DNA of 64,000 nucleotides. Source: Franzmannia qiaohouensis (GTDB lineage Bacteria > Pseudomonadota > Gammaproteobacteria > Pseudomonadales > Halomonadaceae). The notes below the pieces were generated by a model. It ran no database searches. It was given only the letters and a program-made list of their open reading frames with translations, and had not been told where the DNA came from. The stretch covers positions 124,001 to 188,000 of the forward strand of contig NZ_JARWAM010000003.1 of NCBI RefSeq assembly GCF_031451695.1, written 5' to 3'. Numbering within the stretch: position 1 is the first letter of the stretch; every line of letters begins with the position of its first letter. Below are positions 1 through 8,498 of the stretch, piece after piece. The translations under genes were made by a program, and so were the position numbers.

Positions 1-64
1 AACAAGACAACCGCAGGTCGCTTTCACGACACTGCCGCCGCCGCGTGGGCACAACAATGGCTAG

Positions 65-203
65 GCTTTGTACGAAAAGTCGGCGAGCGATGGCCAGACA
101 AGGCAAAAATCGGCGAAAAGACGGAGTTTACGGGGTGTAAATGAGTACTTTGAGCCGATTTTTAACGCCGTATGGGCGAGCGCAGGCAGTTTTCGTACAA
201 AGC
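65..203. mobile_element. MITE-like element with IS5-type ends and CTAG target duplication
   Basis: A 139-bp segment has perfect 14-bp terminal inverted repeats, GCTTTGTACGAAAA at 65-78 and its reverse complement at 190-203. It is flanked by CTAG at 61-64 and CTAG at 204-207. The outer flanks (GG before, CC after) suggest that the empty site was GGCTAGCC. CTAG fits the 4-bp YTAR target duplication known for IS5-group elements. A second internal inverted repeat lies at 105-114 and 154-163. No transposase fits in 139 bp, so this is a non-autonomous (MITE-like) copy. It sits about 65 bp upstream of the BCCT transporter start, where it could have displaced or supplied promoter sequence. The structure is read directly; the family assignment is inferred. 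Confidence 0.75.
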
Positions 204-271
204 CTAGCCCGGTGTTGCGTCACAACCGGCACCCTGCAAGAGACGCCAATAACAACCCCAGAGGTAACCCC

Positions 272-1846
272 ATGAACCATGACGAGGCGCCTATCCTGTC
301 GCCTGGGCAAGACAATACCCAGGTGCTGGGGATGGACTTCCATCATCCCGTCTTTCCTCTCTCGGCCTTGGCCATCCTGGCCTTCATCCTCTACGCCCTG
401 ATCTATCCAGACGCCGCCAACAGCCACCTCACCGCCGCCCGCGGCTGGTCGATCGAGTACTTCGATTGGCTGTTCATGATGGCCGGCAACCTCTTCGTGC
501 TGCTGTGCCTGGCGCTGATTGCCATGCCAGTGGGGCGCATTCGCCTGGGCGGCAGCAAGGCCCGGCCGGAGTACTCGACCACCTCCTGGTTCGCCATGCT
601 GTTTGCCGCCGGCATGGGCATCGGCCTTATGTTCTGGAGCGTGGCCGAGCCAGTGGCCTACTACACCGACTGGTATGGCACCCCGCTCAATGCCGAAGCG
701 CACACCCCGGCCGGGGCCAGCGCGGCGATCGGCGCCACCATGTTCCACTGGGGCCTGCACCCCTGGGCGATCTATGCCGTGGTGGGTCTGTCACTGGCCT
801 TCTTTGCCTACAATCGCGGCCTGCCGCTTACCCTGCGCTCGGCTTTCACGCCGATCCTCGGCGAACGGGTACGCGGCTGGTTCGGCCACATCATCGACAT
901 CATCGCGGTGCTGGCCACCATCTTCGGCCTGGCCACCTCGCTAGGCTTCGGTGCGTCCCAGGCAGCGGGCGGTCTCAACTACCTGTTCGGCGTGCCCAAT
1001 ACCATCGGCACCCAGCTGGCCATCATCGTGGTGGTCACCACCGTGGCGCTGTTCTCGGTGTGGCGCGGCATCGACGGCGGCGTAAAGCTGTTCTCCAACA
1101 TCAACATGATGATCGCCCTGGCGCTGCTGGTGTTCGTGATCGCCACCGGCGGCGTGCTGCTGTTCGTCAACAATCTATGGGGCACCACCCTGGCCTACGT
1201 TAGCCATGTCGTGCCTCTCTCCAACTGGGTAGGCCGCGACGATACCACCTGGTACCACGGCTGGACGGTGTTCTACTGGGCCTGGTGGATCTCCTGGTCA
1301 CCCTTCGTCGGCATGTTCATCGCACGGGTCTCCCGCGGCCGCACGGTGCGTGAGTTCCTGATCGCCGTACTGCTGGTGCCGACCCTGGTCACCCTGGTGT
1401 GGATGAGCGCCTTCGGTGGCACCGCCCTGGACCAGTCGGCCGCCGGTGTCGGCGCCCTGGCCGACGGCATCAGCGACGTCTCGCTGGCGATGTTCCAGAT
1501 GCTCGAGCAGTTGCCGCTAACCACCCTGACCTCCAGCCTGGCGATCCTGCTGGTGCTGATCTTCTTCATCACCTCGTCGGACTCCGGGTCGCTGGTGATC
1601 GACAACATTACTGCCGGCGGCAAGACCGACGCCCCCCGTGGCCAGCGTGTGTTCTGGGCAGTGCTGGAAGGCGTGATCGCGGGCATCCTGCTCTACGGCG
1701 GCGGTAGCACGGCGCTGGGGGCGTTGCAGGCGGGGGCCGTGGCCACCGGGCTGCCCTTCACCCTGGTACTGCTGGGCATGGCCTTCTGCCTGGTGAAGGG
1801 ACTGCTGGAGGAGCAGCGCGGGCTGGCGACAGCCAAGCCGGCCTGA
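272..1846 (+). CDS. BCCT family betaine/choline/carnitine transporter
   Basis: This encodes a 524-residue inner-membrane secondary transporter of quaternary ammonium osmolytes in the BetP/OpuD class. About 12 hydrophobic segments are visible. The family glycine-rich motif GMGIGLMFWSVAEP lies near residues 114-127 and the Trp-rich signature WTVFYWAWWISWSPFVG near residues 331-347. The reading frame is open back to position 68, but that extension is translated MITE sequence. ATG 272 follows an AGAGG-like ribosome site and is chosen. It is convergent with the dimethylglycine catabolism block, so glycine betaine or a derivative is a reasonable substrate, but the substrate cannot be read from sequence. 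The N-terminal tail is short and there is no long C-terminal osmosensory tail like that of BetP. Confidence 0.9.
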   Translation: MNHDEAPILSPGQDNTQVLGMDFHHPVFPLSALAILAFILYALIYPDAANSHLTAARGWSIEYFDWLFMMAGNLFVLLCLALIAMPVGRIRLGGSKARPEYSTTSWFAMLFAAGMGIGLMFWSVAEPVAYYTDWYGTPLNAEAHTPAGASAAIGATMFHWGLHPWAIYAVVGLSLAFFAYNRGLPLTLRSAFTPILGERVRGWFGHIIDIIAVLATIFGLATSLGFGASQAAGGLNYLFGVPNTIGTQLAIIVVVTTVALFSVWRGIDGGVKLFSNINMMIALALLVFVIATGGVLLFVNNLWGTTLAYVSHVVPLSNWVGRDDTTWYHGWTVFYWAWWISWSPFVGMFIARVSRGRTVREFLIAVLLVPTLVTLVWMSAFGGTALDQSAAGVGALADGISDVSLAMFQMLEQLPLTTLTSSLAILLVLIFFITSSDSGSLVIDNITAGGKTDAPRGQRVFWAVLEGVIAGILLYGGGSTALGALQAGAVATGLPFTLVLLGMAFCLVKGLLEEQRGLATAKPA

Positions 1847-1870
1847 TACGCAAGCGTCCCTTGCTGTAAC

Positions 1871-1902
1871 GCCACAACCCCGGCCTCGGCCGGGGTTGTG
1901 GC
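1871..1902 (+). terminator. Hairpin terminator after the BCCT gene
   Basis: A perfect 15-bp inverted repeat (1871-1885 with 1888-1902) with a 2-nt centre begins 24 nt after the BCCT stop codon. It is followed by TTATT rather than a long T-run, so termination may be moderate. Confidence 0.65.
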
Positions 1903-1970
1903 TTATTGGCGCATGTGGCCAATGCTGAGCTGACGGCGTTGTCGCCTGCATAACGACAGCGGGTTAAACG

Positions 1971-2000
1971 CAATGACCCCGGCCTTGGCCGGGGTCATTG
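1971..2000 (-). terminator. Hairpin terminator after etfB
   Basis: A perfect 14-bp inverted repeat (1971-1984 with 1987-2000) lies 23 nt beyond the etfB stop on the minus strand and is followed there by CGTTTAA. With the hairpin at 1871-1902 it separates the two convergent transcription units. Confidence 0.65.
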
Positions 2001-2023
2001 CTTGGTGGGTACTTCGGACAAGG

Positions 2024-2830
2024 CTAGCGCAGCACGCCCTCTTCTTTCAGCAACTTGAAGATCGCCTCGGCGCCCTGCTCCGCCGAGACACCTTCGAGTA
2101 CCTGGCCGCTGCCGCCCTCCGCCTTGGCGGCGGCGGCCTTGAAGCGGTCCCGGGCCGAGGCCGCCTTGACGATCTTCAGGCGCTTGGGCCGCTTGCGCGC
2201 CGGCGTCAGCTGCCACTCGGCCAGTTCATGATCCGGTTCAGCAGCCACCGCAGTGGCCGCCAGCTCGCCCCGGCGAGCCGGGCCGAAGGCGCTCTGGCGC
2301 GCCGCCGGCGCCGCTTCATCCACGCTGATGATGGCCGGCAGCCGCACTTCGAGGCGACGCCGCTGCCCCCGGGGGAGGGCCTGCAGCAGCGTTGCCACGC
2401 CATTCTCCACCTTCTCCACTGCGGCTAGCCCATTGACCAGCGGCCAGCCCAGGCGCTCGGCCAGGGCATAGGGCAGCAGCCCCGAGCCCTCGCCGCGCTC
2501 GGCCCGGGCCCCGGTGATCACCAGCTGCGGCGGCGCCGCGGCCAGGTGCTCGGCCAGGGCCGGGATGGCATCGCAGCCCTCGGCCTGCTCGAGCAGGGTC
2601 AGGGTGTCCAGCCCCATGCCCAGGTAGCCACGCAGCGCCAGTTCGCTCTCCTCGTCGCGCGGGCCGGCGTGCAGCAGTCTCACCCGGCTACCGGGCAGCT
2701 GGCGTTCCAGGCCCAGGGCCAGCTCCAGCCCCCGGGCATCCTGATCGGCGCGGCGCGCCCGCCCGGTAATCGGATGACGCCCCACCGAGACCAGTACCGC
2801 CACCTCGACTCCCTGCTGTTCAGGCCGCAT
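2024..2830 (-). CDS. etfB: Electron transfer flavoprotein beta subunit (dimethylglycine catabolism)
   Basis: This 268-residue ETF beta-type protein is last in the dgc block. With EtfA it should carry electrons from the dimethylglycine demethylase to the respiratory chain. The ETF-like alpha/beta fold is supported by a segment resembling ETF beta around residues 95-140 (PPQLVITGARAERGEG, then LPYALAERLGWP). Its start overlaps the etfA stop by 11 nt, indicating translational coupling. The gene order matches the Pseudomonas aeruginosa PA5396-PA5401 region, where the ETF pair follows dgcB. It is a divergent ETF beta, so it is probably dedicated to this pathway rather than the general fatty-acid ETF. 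Confidence 0.85.
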   Translation of the reverse strand: MRPEQQGVEVAVLVSVGRHPITGRARRADQDARGLELALGLERQLPGSRVRLLHAGPRDEESELALRGYLGMGLDTLTLLEQAEGCDAIPALAEHLAAAPPQLVITGARAERGEGSGLLPYALAERLGWPLVNGLAAVEKVENGVATLLQALPRGQRRRLEVRLPAIISVDEAAPAARQSAFGPARRGELAATAVAAEPDHELAEWQLTPARKRPKRLKIVKAASARDRFKAAAAKAEGGSGQVLEGVSAEQGAEAIFKLLKEEGVLR

Positions 2831-4106
2831 CGCGCTGTCCTCCTCGCTGCTGTTCCACCTTGGCCACCAGGGCGGCGAGGATCTCGGCGCTATCGCCGAT
2901 CACCGCCAGGTCGGCGCGCTTGATCATGTCGCATCCGGGATCGAGATTGATGGTCACCACCTTGTCGCAGCGCTGAATGCCCTGTAGGTGCTGGATGGCC
3001 CCCGAGATGCCCACCGCCAGGTAGACCCGGGCGGTGACCCAGGTGCCGGTGGCCCCCACCTGGCGATCGCGCGCCATGAAGCCATCGTCCACCGCCACCC
3101 GGGAGGCGCCCTCCGTGGCGCCGAGCACCTTGGCGGCGTGGTGGAAGCCGTCCCAATCCTTGACGCCGTTGCCACCGGAGAGGATGAACTCCGCCTCGGC
3201 CAGCGCCACCCCGGCGGGGTCGACGGCGACCTGACCCAGGTCCTCGATCCGCGAGAAGGCACTGGGGATCGTCTCCGAGAGGCGCAGCGGCTCGGCGGCG
3301 TGTCGGGTCTCGTCCACCGGCTCGGCACACTCGGCCAGCGCCAGCGCGACCCTCGGCAGCGGGCGCTGGATATCCAGGCTGCCCGCCGCGCCGCGGGCGG
3401 TGCAGCGCCAGCCCAAGGGGGCCTCGCCATCGGCCTCGAGTTGCCAGACGCCGGTGGCAGGGCGCTGGTTCCTTCCCTCGCCCAGGCGCATCGCCAAGCG
3501 CCGCCCCAGGTCGGCCCCGCCCAGGGGCGAGTCGGGCAGCAGCCAGTGCCGCGGCGCCAGCTCCCGCTCCACCGCGCTGAGCACCGCCAGGCGCGCCTCG
3601 GGGGCGAAGCCGGCGTAGGCGTCAGCGTTGATGTGCAGCAGTCGATCGATGCCTGCCTCGCCAAAGGCATCTTCCTTATGCTCGCCGAAGACCACCGCCA
3701 GCACCGCGCCGGGGCGGTCAGGGTCGGCATCGGCCAGGCGCCGGGCCAGGCCCAGCAGATCCTTGTCGTGACCCGAGAGACGCCCGCCGGTCATGTCCGG
3801 CACCACCGCCACCAGGAAGGCGGGATCCTCGATGGTGACGTCGCGGCGGCTATCCTGGGCCGCCTGGCGGGTTGCACCCGCCGCATGACCGCCCTGCTGG
3901 GCACCGCTACGGTCGATGCGCTTGACGCCATTGGGGCCGATAAAGCCGATGGCGCGAGGGTTCTTGCGCATCACCCCGTTGGGCCCCATCCACTCTATCG
4001 CAGCCAGCGCCTGGCCCAGTTCGGCCAGCACGCTGGCGTGCTCGGGATGCAGGCGGTTGCGGGCGATCCACTCTTGGCGTGGATCGCGACGACGAATCTC
4101 GCTCAT
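2820..4106 (-). CDS. etfA: Electron transfer flavoprotein alpha subunit (dimethylglycine catabolism)
   Basis: This 428-residue ETF alpha-type protein has its FAD-binding C-terminal domain near residues 310-420. The family pattern is visible as QVGATGTWVTARVYLAVGIS, then GAIQHLQGIQRCDKVVTIN and a following IKRADLAVIGD. The open frame extends 57 codons upstream, but ATG 4106 is preceded by GGAGG and overlaps the dgcB stop by one base (TGATG), so this start is preferred. It is longer than housekeeping EtfA (about 310 residues) because of an extra N-terminal region with the peptides MGPNGVMRKNP and GPNGVKRID. That matches the long ETF alpha of dgc-type clusters. It should form a heterodimer with EtfB. 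Confidence 0.87.
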   Translation of the reverse strand: MSEIRRRDPRQEWIARNRLHPEHASVLAELGQALAAIEWMGPNGVMRKNPRAIGFIGPNGVKRIDRSGAQQGGHAAGATRQAAQDSRRDVTIEDPAFLVAVVPDMTGGRLSGHDKDLLGLARRLADADPDRPGAVLAVVFGEHKEDAFGEAGIDRLLHINADAYAGFAPEARLAVLSAVERELAPRHWLLPDSPLGGADLGRRLAMRLGEGRNQRPATGVWQLEADGEAPLGWRCTARGAAGSLDIQRPLPRVALALAECAEPVDETRHAAEPLRLSETIPSAFSRIEDLGQVAVDPAGVALAEAEFILSGGNGVKDWDGFHHAAKVLGATEGASRVAVDDGFMARDRQVGATGTWVTARVYLAVGISGAIQHLQGIQRCDKVVTINLDPGCDMIKRADLAVIGDSAEILAALVAKVEQQRGGQRDAA

Positions 4107-6118
4107 CAGGACACCTCCTCGGCGGTCGTCTTGTCGGCGGCGCGGCGGGGAGAATCGGCTGTCCCGGCGGCCGGATGTTCCCTGTGAGGATTCGCCACCA
4201 GGGCATCGGCCACCAGCTCGGCGATATCGCGCACCTCGGCGGGGCCGTCCACCACCCCCTCTAGCATGGCGGTGCACTGGGGACAGCCCACCGCCACCAG
4301 CTCGGCGCCGGTCTCGCGCACGTCGTTCATGCGCATATCGGGAATCCGCCGCTCGCCGGGAATATCGGTGATCGGCGCCCCGCCGCCGCCGCCGCAGCAG
4401 CGTGAGCGGAAGCCGGAGCGCTGCATCTCCTTGACCTCGATGCCCAGCGCCTTGAGCACGTTGCGCGGTGCCTCGAACTCGCCGTTGTAGCGGCCCAGAT
4501 AGCAGGGGTCGTGATAGGTGACGCTGCCACCCTTCCAGGGTGCGAAGTGCAGGCGCCCCGCCTCGAACAGCTCGGCGATATAGGTGCTGTGATGACGCAC
4601 TTCATAGTTTCCGCCCAGCTCGCCGTACTCGTTGCCGAGCACGTGGAAGCTATGCGGGTCGCAGGTGACGATGCGCTGGAAGCGGTATTTCGCGAGGGTC
4701 GCGATATTGCGCCTGGCCAGTGATTGGAAGGTCGCCTCGTCGCCCAGGCGCCGCGCCACGTCGCCGCTGTCGCGCTCTTCAACGCCGAGCACCGCGAACT
4801 CCACCTCGGCGGCGCGCAGCACCTTGACCAGGGCGCGCAGGGTGCGCTGGTTGCGCATATCGAAGGCGCCGTCGCCCAGCCACAGCAGCACCTCGGCCTG
4901 CTTGACGTCGGCCATCAGCGGCAGGTTGAGATCCGCCGCCCAGTGCAGCCGCGAGCCGGGATCGAAGCCGCCGGGGTTGTCGGTGGCGATCAGGTTGTCG
5001 AGCACCTCGGCACCCTTGTTGGGCGTATTGCCGTGCTCCAGGGTCAGGTGGCGGCGCATATCGACGATGGCATCGACGTGCTCGATCATCATCGGGCACT
5101 CCTCCACGCAGGCGCGGCAGGTAGTGCAGGACCACAGGGTCTCGGCATCCACCAGGGCCTTGCCTTCGAAAGCGACGATGGGTCCTTGCGGATCACCGCG
5201 GTGCTCTCCCACCGGTTTGCCAGGATAGGGGCTGCCGGCATAGGCCGCGTCGCTGCCGCCGGCCATGCCGACGACCATGTCCTGGATCAGCTTCTTGGGG
5301 TTGAGCGGCTGGCCGGCGGCGAAGGCCGGGCACACGGCTTCGCAGCGGCCGCACTGCACGCAGGCGTCGAAGCCGAGCAGCTGGTTCCAGGTGAAGTCGC
5401 TAGGCGTCTCGACCCCCAGCTTGGCGCCGGGATCGTCCAGGTTCAGCGCCTTGAGGCCGGTGGAACGGCCGCCGCCGAAGCGCTCGGCCCGGCGGTGAAA
5501 GGCCAGGTGCAGAGCGCCGGCGAAAGCGTGCTTCATGGGCCCGCCCCAGGTCATGCCGAAGACCATCTCGCCCAGGCCCCAGACCAGCAACGCGCTCAGC
5601 ATCAGGGCCAGCAGCCAGCTGCCAGCGTCTTGCGGAAGCCCGCCGACCGTCGGCAGGGTGATCAGGAACACGCCCAGCGAGAACGCCATCAGGCTCTTCG
5701 GCAAGCGCATCCAGGGGCCCCTGGAGAGACGCGCCGGTGGATGGCGCCGCCGCTTGGCCACGAACAGGCTGCCCACGAACATGGTGGCGCTGGCCGCCAG
5801 CAGCAGCCCGCCAAGCACGGGCCCCATTCTTTCTGAAGCGCCGAGCCCCAGGCCATGCACCAGGATCATCAGCACGGCGGCAGCCACGAAGCCACCGGCG
5901 GTGGCCACGTGGGTATTGGAGATCATCTTGTCGCGCGCTACGACATGGTGCAGGTCCACCAGGTAGCGGCGCGGCAGGGCCGCCAAGCCCTTGAGCAGCG
6001 GCACGGCGGAGGGTCGCCCCTGGCGCCACAGGCGTATGCGCCGAATGGCGCCGATCGCCGCCAGGCCCAGGGCGGCGAAGATGAGTATCGGCAGTAGGGT
6101 CTCGAGCATCTCGCTCAC
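4106..6118 (-). CDS. dgcB: DgcB-like membrane iron-sulfur oxidoreductase
   Basis: A 670-residue protein with a membrane-embedded N-terminal third (hydrophobic segments near 8-25, 72-92, 100-120, 143-160 and 166-188). Two ferredoxin-type clusters follow: C253-x2-C256-x2-C259-x3-C263 and C331-x2-C334-x2-C337-x3-C341. The C-terminal half resembles heterodisulfide-reductase CCG domains (HDPCYLGRYNGE, then RCCGGGGGAP). It is the DgcB partner in dimethylglycine demethylation and presumably moves electrons between DgcA or the ETF and quinone. A 280-bp spacer with hairpins separates it from dgcA, while it is coupled directly to etfA. The exact electron route is not proven for this family. Confidence 0.87.
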   Translation of the reverse strand: MSEMLETLLPILIFAALGLAAIGAIRRIRLWRQGRPSAVPLLKGLAALPRRYLVDLHHVVARDKMISNTHVATAGGFVAAAVLMILVHGLGLGASERMGPVLGGLLLAASATMFVGSLFVAKRRRHPPARLSRGPWMRLPKSLMAFSLGVFLITLPTVGGLPQDAGSWLLALMLSALLVWGLGEMVFGMTWGGPMKHAFAGALHLAFHRRAERFGGGRSTGLKALNLDDPGAKLGVETPSDFTWNQLLGFDACVQCGRCEAVCPAFAAGQPLNPKKLIQDMVVGMAGGSDAAYAGSPYPGKPVGEHRGDPQGPIVAFEGKALVDAETLWSCTTCRACVEECPMMIEHVDAIVDMRRHLTLEHGNTPNKGAEVLDNLIATDNPGGFDPGSRLHWAADLNLPLMADVKQAEVLLWLGDGAFDMRNQRTLRALVKVLRAAEVEFAVLGVEERDSGDVARRLGDEATFQSLARRNIATLAKYRFQRIVTCDPHSFHVLGNEYGELGGNYEVRHHSTYIAELFEAGRLHFAPWKGGSVTYHDPCYLGRYNGEFEAPRNVLKALGIEVKEMQRSGFRSRCCGGGGGAPITDIPGERRIPDMRMNDVRETGAELVAVGCPQCTAMLEGVVDGPAEVRDIAELVADALVANPHREHPAAGTADSPRRAADKTTAEEVS

Positions 6119-6398
6119 CTCGCAGGCTAGAAGTGGTGGTTTGACGTTAGCGGCCTGACGGGGTCAGCCATCGCTTGTCGGCGCTATCAGCCGTGGGCCA
6201 TCCACAAGCGCGCCGCGCGTTCGCTATTCCGACTCTCGACTGGCAACCTGCGGTCACGGCGTGGAAGGGCCATCCCTGGCCCCCACGCCTCTGCCGAATC
6301 CCTTCGGCAGAACCGCGTTGCGGCGTCTCGCCTCGGGCGAATCGCTGAAGGCGCGGCTTGTGCATACCCTCGGGCTGCACCCGACCACACATGCGCCG
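6119..6398. other. Structured dgcA-dgcB intergenic spacer
   Basis: A 280-bp spacer inside the dgc block. It holds two adjacent hairpins: GGCGTGG (6258-6264) with CCACGCC (6283-6289) enclosing GGGCCA/TGGCCC, and a perfect 9-bp stem TCTGCCGAA (6290-6298) with TTCGGCAGA (6303-6311). Both have TCCC in the loop. No open frame with a ribosome site was found. It may tune mRNA processing or dgcB levels, or be a degenerate repeat element. Confidence 0.5.
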
Positions 6399-8474
6399 TC
6401 AGAAGTCCTTGCAGATCCGCAGCGCGTCGTAGATGGCCGCGTGGGTATTGCGCGGCGCCGTGCAGTCGCCCAGCCGGAACAGCAGGAAGCCGTCTGCCCC
6501 CGCTTCGCTCAGGCAAGGCTGCGCCTGGGCGGCGTAGAGCGCCTCCAGGTCCACCTGGCCACGGTTGCGAGACTGCTCCTTGAGGGCGAAGTAGAGCGCC
6601 TCGTCGGGCCGCACGCCGTTCTCCACCACCACCTGGTCGACCACCCGCTCCTCCTGGACGCCGGTGTACTCGTTCTCGAGCACCGCCACCAGAGAATCGC
6701 CCTCGCGATAGACCTTATGCAGCATCAGGTCGGAGGTCATGATCACCTCCTTCTCGTAGAGGCTGCGGTAGTAGGTCGGGAAGGTGGTGCCACCCACCGC
6801 CGCGCCGGGCTTGATGTCGTCGGTGACGATCTCGACCTTGGCGCCCTTGTCGGCCAGGTAGTCCGCCGCCGAGACGCCGGAGAACTCGCAGATGGCGTCA
6901 AAGATCAGCACGTTCTTGCCCGGCGCCACCTTGCCGGACAGCACGTCCCAGGTGCTGACCACCAGGCTCTCCTCGGCACTTTCCGCGTAGCCCCACTCAG
7001 GGTACTGGCTGAGGAAGGGCTGGCCGCCGGTGGCCAGCACCACGATATCCGGACGCAGGTCGAGCAGGGTCGCCTCATCGGCGCGGGTACCCAGGCGCAG
7101 GTCGACGTTGAGGCGCGCCAGCTCCAGCTGATACCAACGGGTGATGCCGGCGATCTGATCGCGCTGCGGGGCCTGGGCGGCGATGGTGATCTGCCCGCCC
7201 AAGGCCTCCTCGGCCTCGAACAGGGTGACGTCGTGGCCGCGCTCGGCGGCGACCCGCGCCGCCTCCATGCCACCGGGGCCACCGCCGACCACGACGACCT
7301 TGCGCTTGGGGCCCTCGCTCTTCTCGATGATATGCGGCAGGCCCATGTACTCCCGGGACGTGGCGGCATTCTGGATGCATAGCACGTCGAGGCCCTGGTA
7401 CTGGCGATCGATGCAGTAGTTGGCGCCTACGCACTGCTTGATCTGGTCGACCTGGCCCATCTTGATCTTGGCGATCAGGTGCGGGTCGGCGATATGCGCG
7501 CGGGTCATGCCCACCAGGTCGACGTAGCCACCCTCGAGGATGCGCTGGGCCTGGTTGGGGTCCTTGATGTTCTGGGCGTGGATCACCGGCACGCTGACCA
7601 CTTCCTTGATGCCCGCCGCCAGGTGCAGGAAGGGCTCCGGCGGGTAGGACATGTTGGGAATGACGTTGGCCAGGGTGTTGTGGGTGTCGCAGCCTGAGCC
7701 GATCACGCCGAAGAAGTCGACCTGCCCGGTGGCGTCGTAGTAGGCGGCGATCTGCTTCATGTCGTCGTGGGAGAGACCGTCCGGGTGGAACTCGTCGCCA
7801 CAGATGCGCATGCCCACCGCAAAGTCGTCGCCGACCTCGGCGCGCACCGCCTTGAGCACCTCCATGCCGAAGCGCATGCGGTTCTCGAAGCTGCCGCCCC
7901 ACTGGTCCTCGCGCTTGTTGACCCGGGGGCTCCAGAACTGATCGATCAGGTGCTGATGCACGGCGGAGAGTTCGACCCCGTCGAGCCCCCCTTCCTTGGC
8001 CCGGCGCGCGGCCTGGGCGAAGTCACCGACGATGCGCCAGATCTCCTCCTCCTCGATGGTCTTGCAGGTCGAGCGGTGCACCGGCTCACGGATCCCCGAG
8101 GGCGATACCAGGGTCGGCCAGTCGAAGCCGTCCCAGCGCGAACGGCGCCCCATATGGGTGATCTGGATCATGATCTTGCCGCCGTGCTGATGCACCGCAT
8201 CGGCGAGATTCTGGAAGTGCGGGATGATGCGGTCGGTGGAGAGGTTCACCGAGCTCCACCAGCCCTGAGGGCTGTCGATGGAGACCACCGAGGAGCCGCC
8301 GCAGATGCACAGGCCGCAGCCGCCCTTGGCCTTCTCCTCGTAGTACCTGACGTAGCGGTCGGTGGTCATGCCGCCGTCGGTGGCGTGCACCTCGGCATGG
8401 GCGGTGCTGACCACGCGATTGCGGATGGTCAGCTTGCCGATCTGGATCGGCTCGAAGATTGCGTCGAATGCCAT
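6399..8474 (-). CDS. dgcA: DgcA-like dimethylglycine demethylase, OYE/TMADH family
   Basis: This 691-residue enzyme has an N-terminal old-yellow-enzyme TIM barrel (about 1-335), a small iron-sulfur-like insert, and a C-terminal FAD/NAD-type domain with the dinucleotide motif VVVGGGPGGMEAARVAAERG near residue 393. It belongs with trimethylamine dehydrogenase and the dimethylglycine demethylase DgcA, which oxidises dimethylglycine to sarcosine and formaldehyde. In trimethylamine dehydrogenase the cluster ligands are C-x2-C-x2-C-x12-C. Here the second position is alanine (C348, A351, C354, C366), so one ligand is missing. The start ATG 8474 has an AGGAG-like site upstream. The neighbours match the PA5396-PA5401 order. 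Confidence 0.9.
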   Translation of the reverse strand: MAFDAIFEPIQIGKLTIRNRVVSTAHAEVHATDGGMTTDRYVRYYEEKAKGGCGLCICGGSSVVSIDSPQGWWSSVNLSTDRIIPHFQNLADAVHQHGGKIMIQITHMGRRSRWDGFDWPTLVSPSGIREPVHRSTCKTIEEEEIWRIVGDFAQAARRAKEGGLDGVELSAVHQHLIDQFWSPRVNKREDQWGGSFENRMRFGMEVLKAVRAEVGDDFAVGMRICGDEFHPDGLSHDDMKQIAAYYDATGQVDFFGVIGSGCDTHNTLANVIPNMSYPPEPFLHLAAGIKEVVSVPVIHAQNIKDPNQAQRILEGGYVDLVGMTRAHIADPHLIAKIKMGQVDQIKQCVGANYCIDRQYQGLDVLCIQNAATSREYMGLPHIIEKSEGPKRKVVVVGGGPGGMEAARVAAERGHDVTLFEAEEALGGQITIAAQAPQRDQIAGITRWYQLELARLNVDLRLGTRADEATLLDLRPDIVVLATGGQPFLSQYPEWGYAESAEESLVVSTWDVLSGKVAPGKNVLIFDAICEFSGVSAADYLADKGAKVEIVTDDIKPGAAVGGTTFPTYYRSLYEKEVIMTSDLMLHKVYREGDSLVAVLENEYTGVQEERVVDQVVVENGVRPDEALYFALKEQSRNRGQVDLEALYAAQAQPCLSEAGADGFLLFRLGDCTAPRNTHAAIYDALRICKDF

Positions 8475-8498
8475 GGTTATTACTCCTCGCGCCCGGGG

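Noticed and set aside
149..180. Outward promoter in the MITE
   Set aside because: A TTGAGC and TATGGG pair is only 15 bp apart and matches the consensus poorly.
68..271. N-terminal extension of the BCCT gene
   Set aside because: The 68 extra codons are translated MITE and leader sequence starting from TTG; ATG 272 has a ribosome site and begins the conserved protein.
2988..4187. Long antisense open frame opposite etfA, and similar long frames opposite dgcA, rpoD, purD and the mrp genes
   Set aside because: High GC leaves many stop-free antisense frames; these lack ribosome sites and family motifs, while the opposite strand encodes clear proteins.
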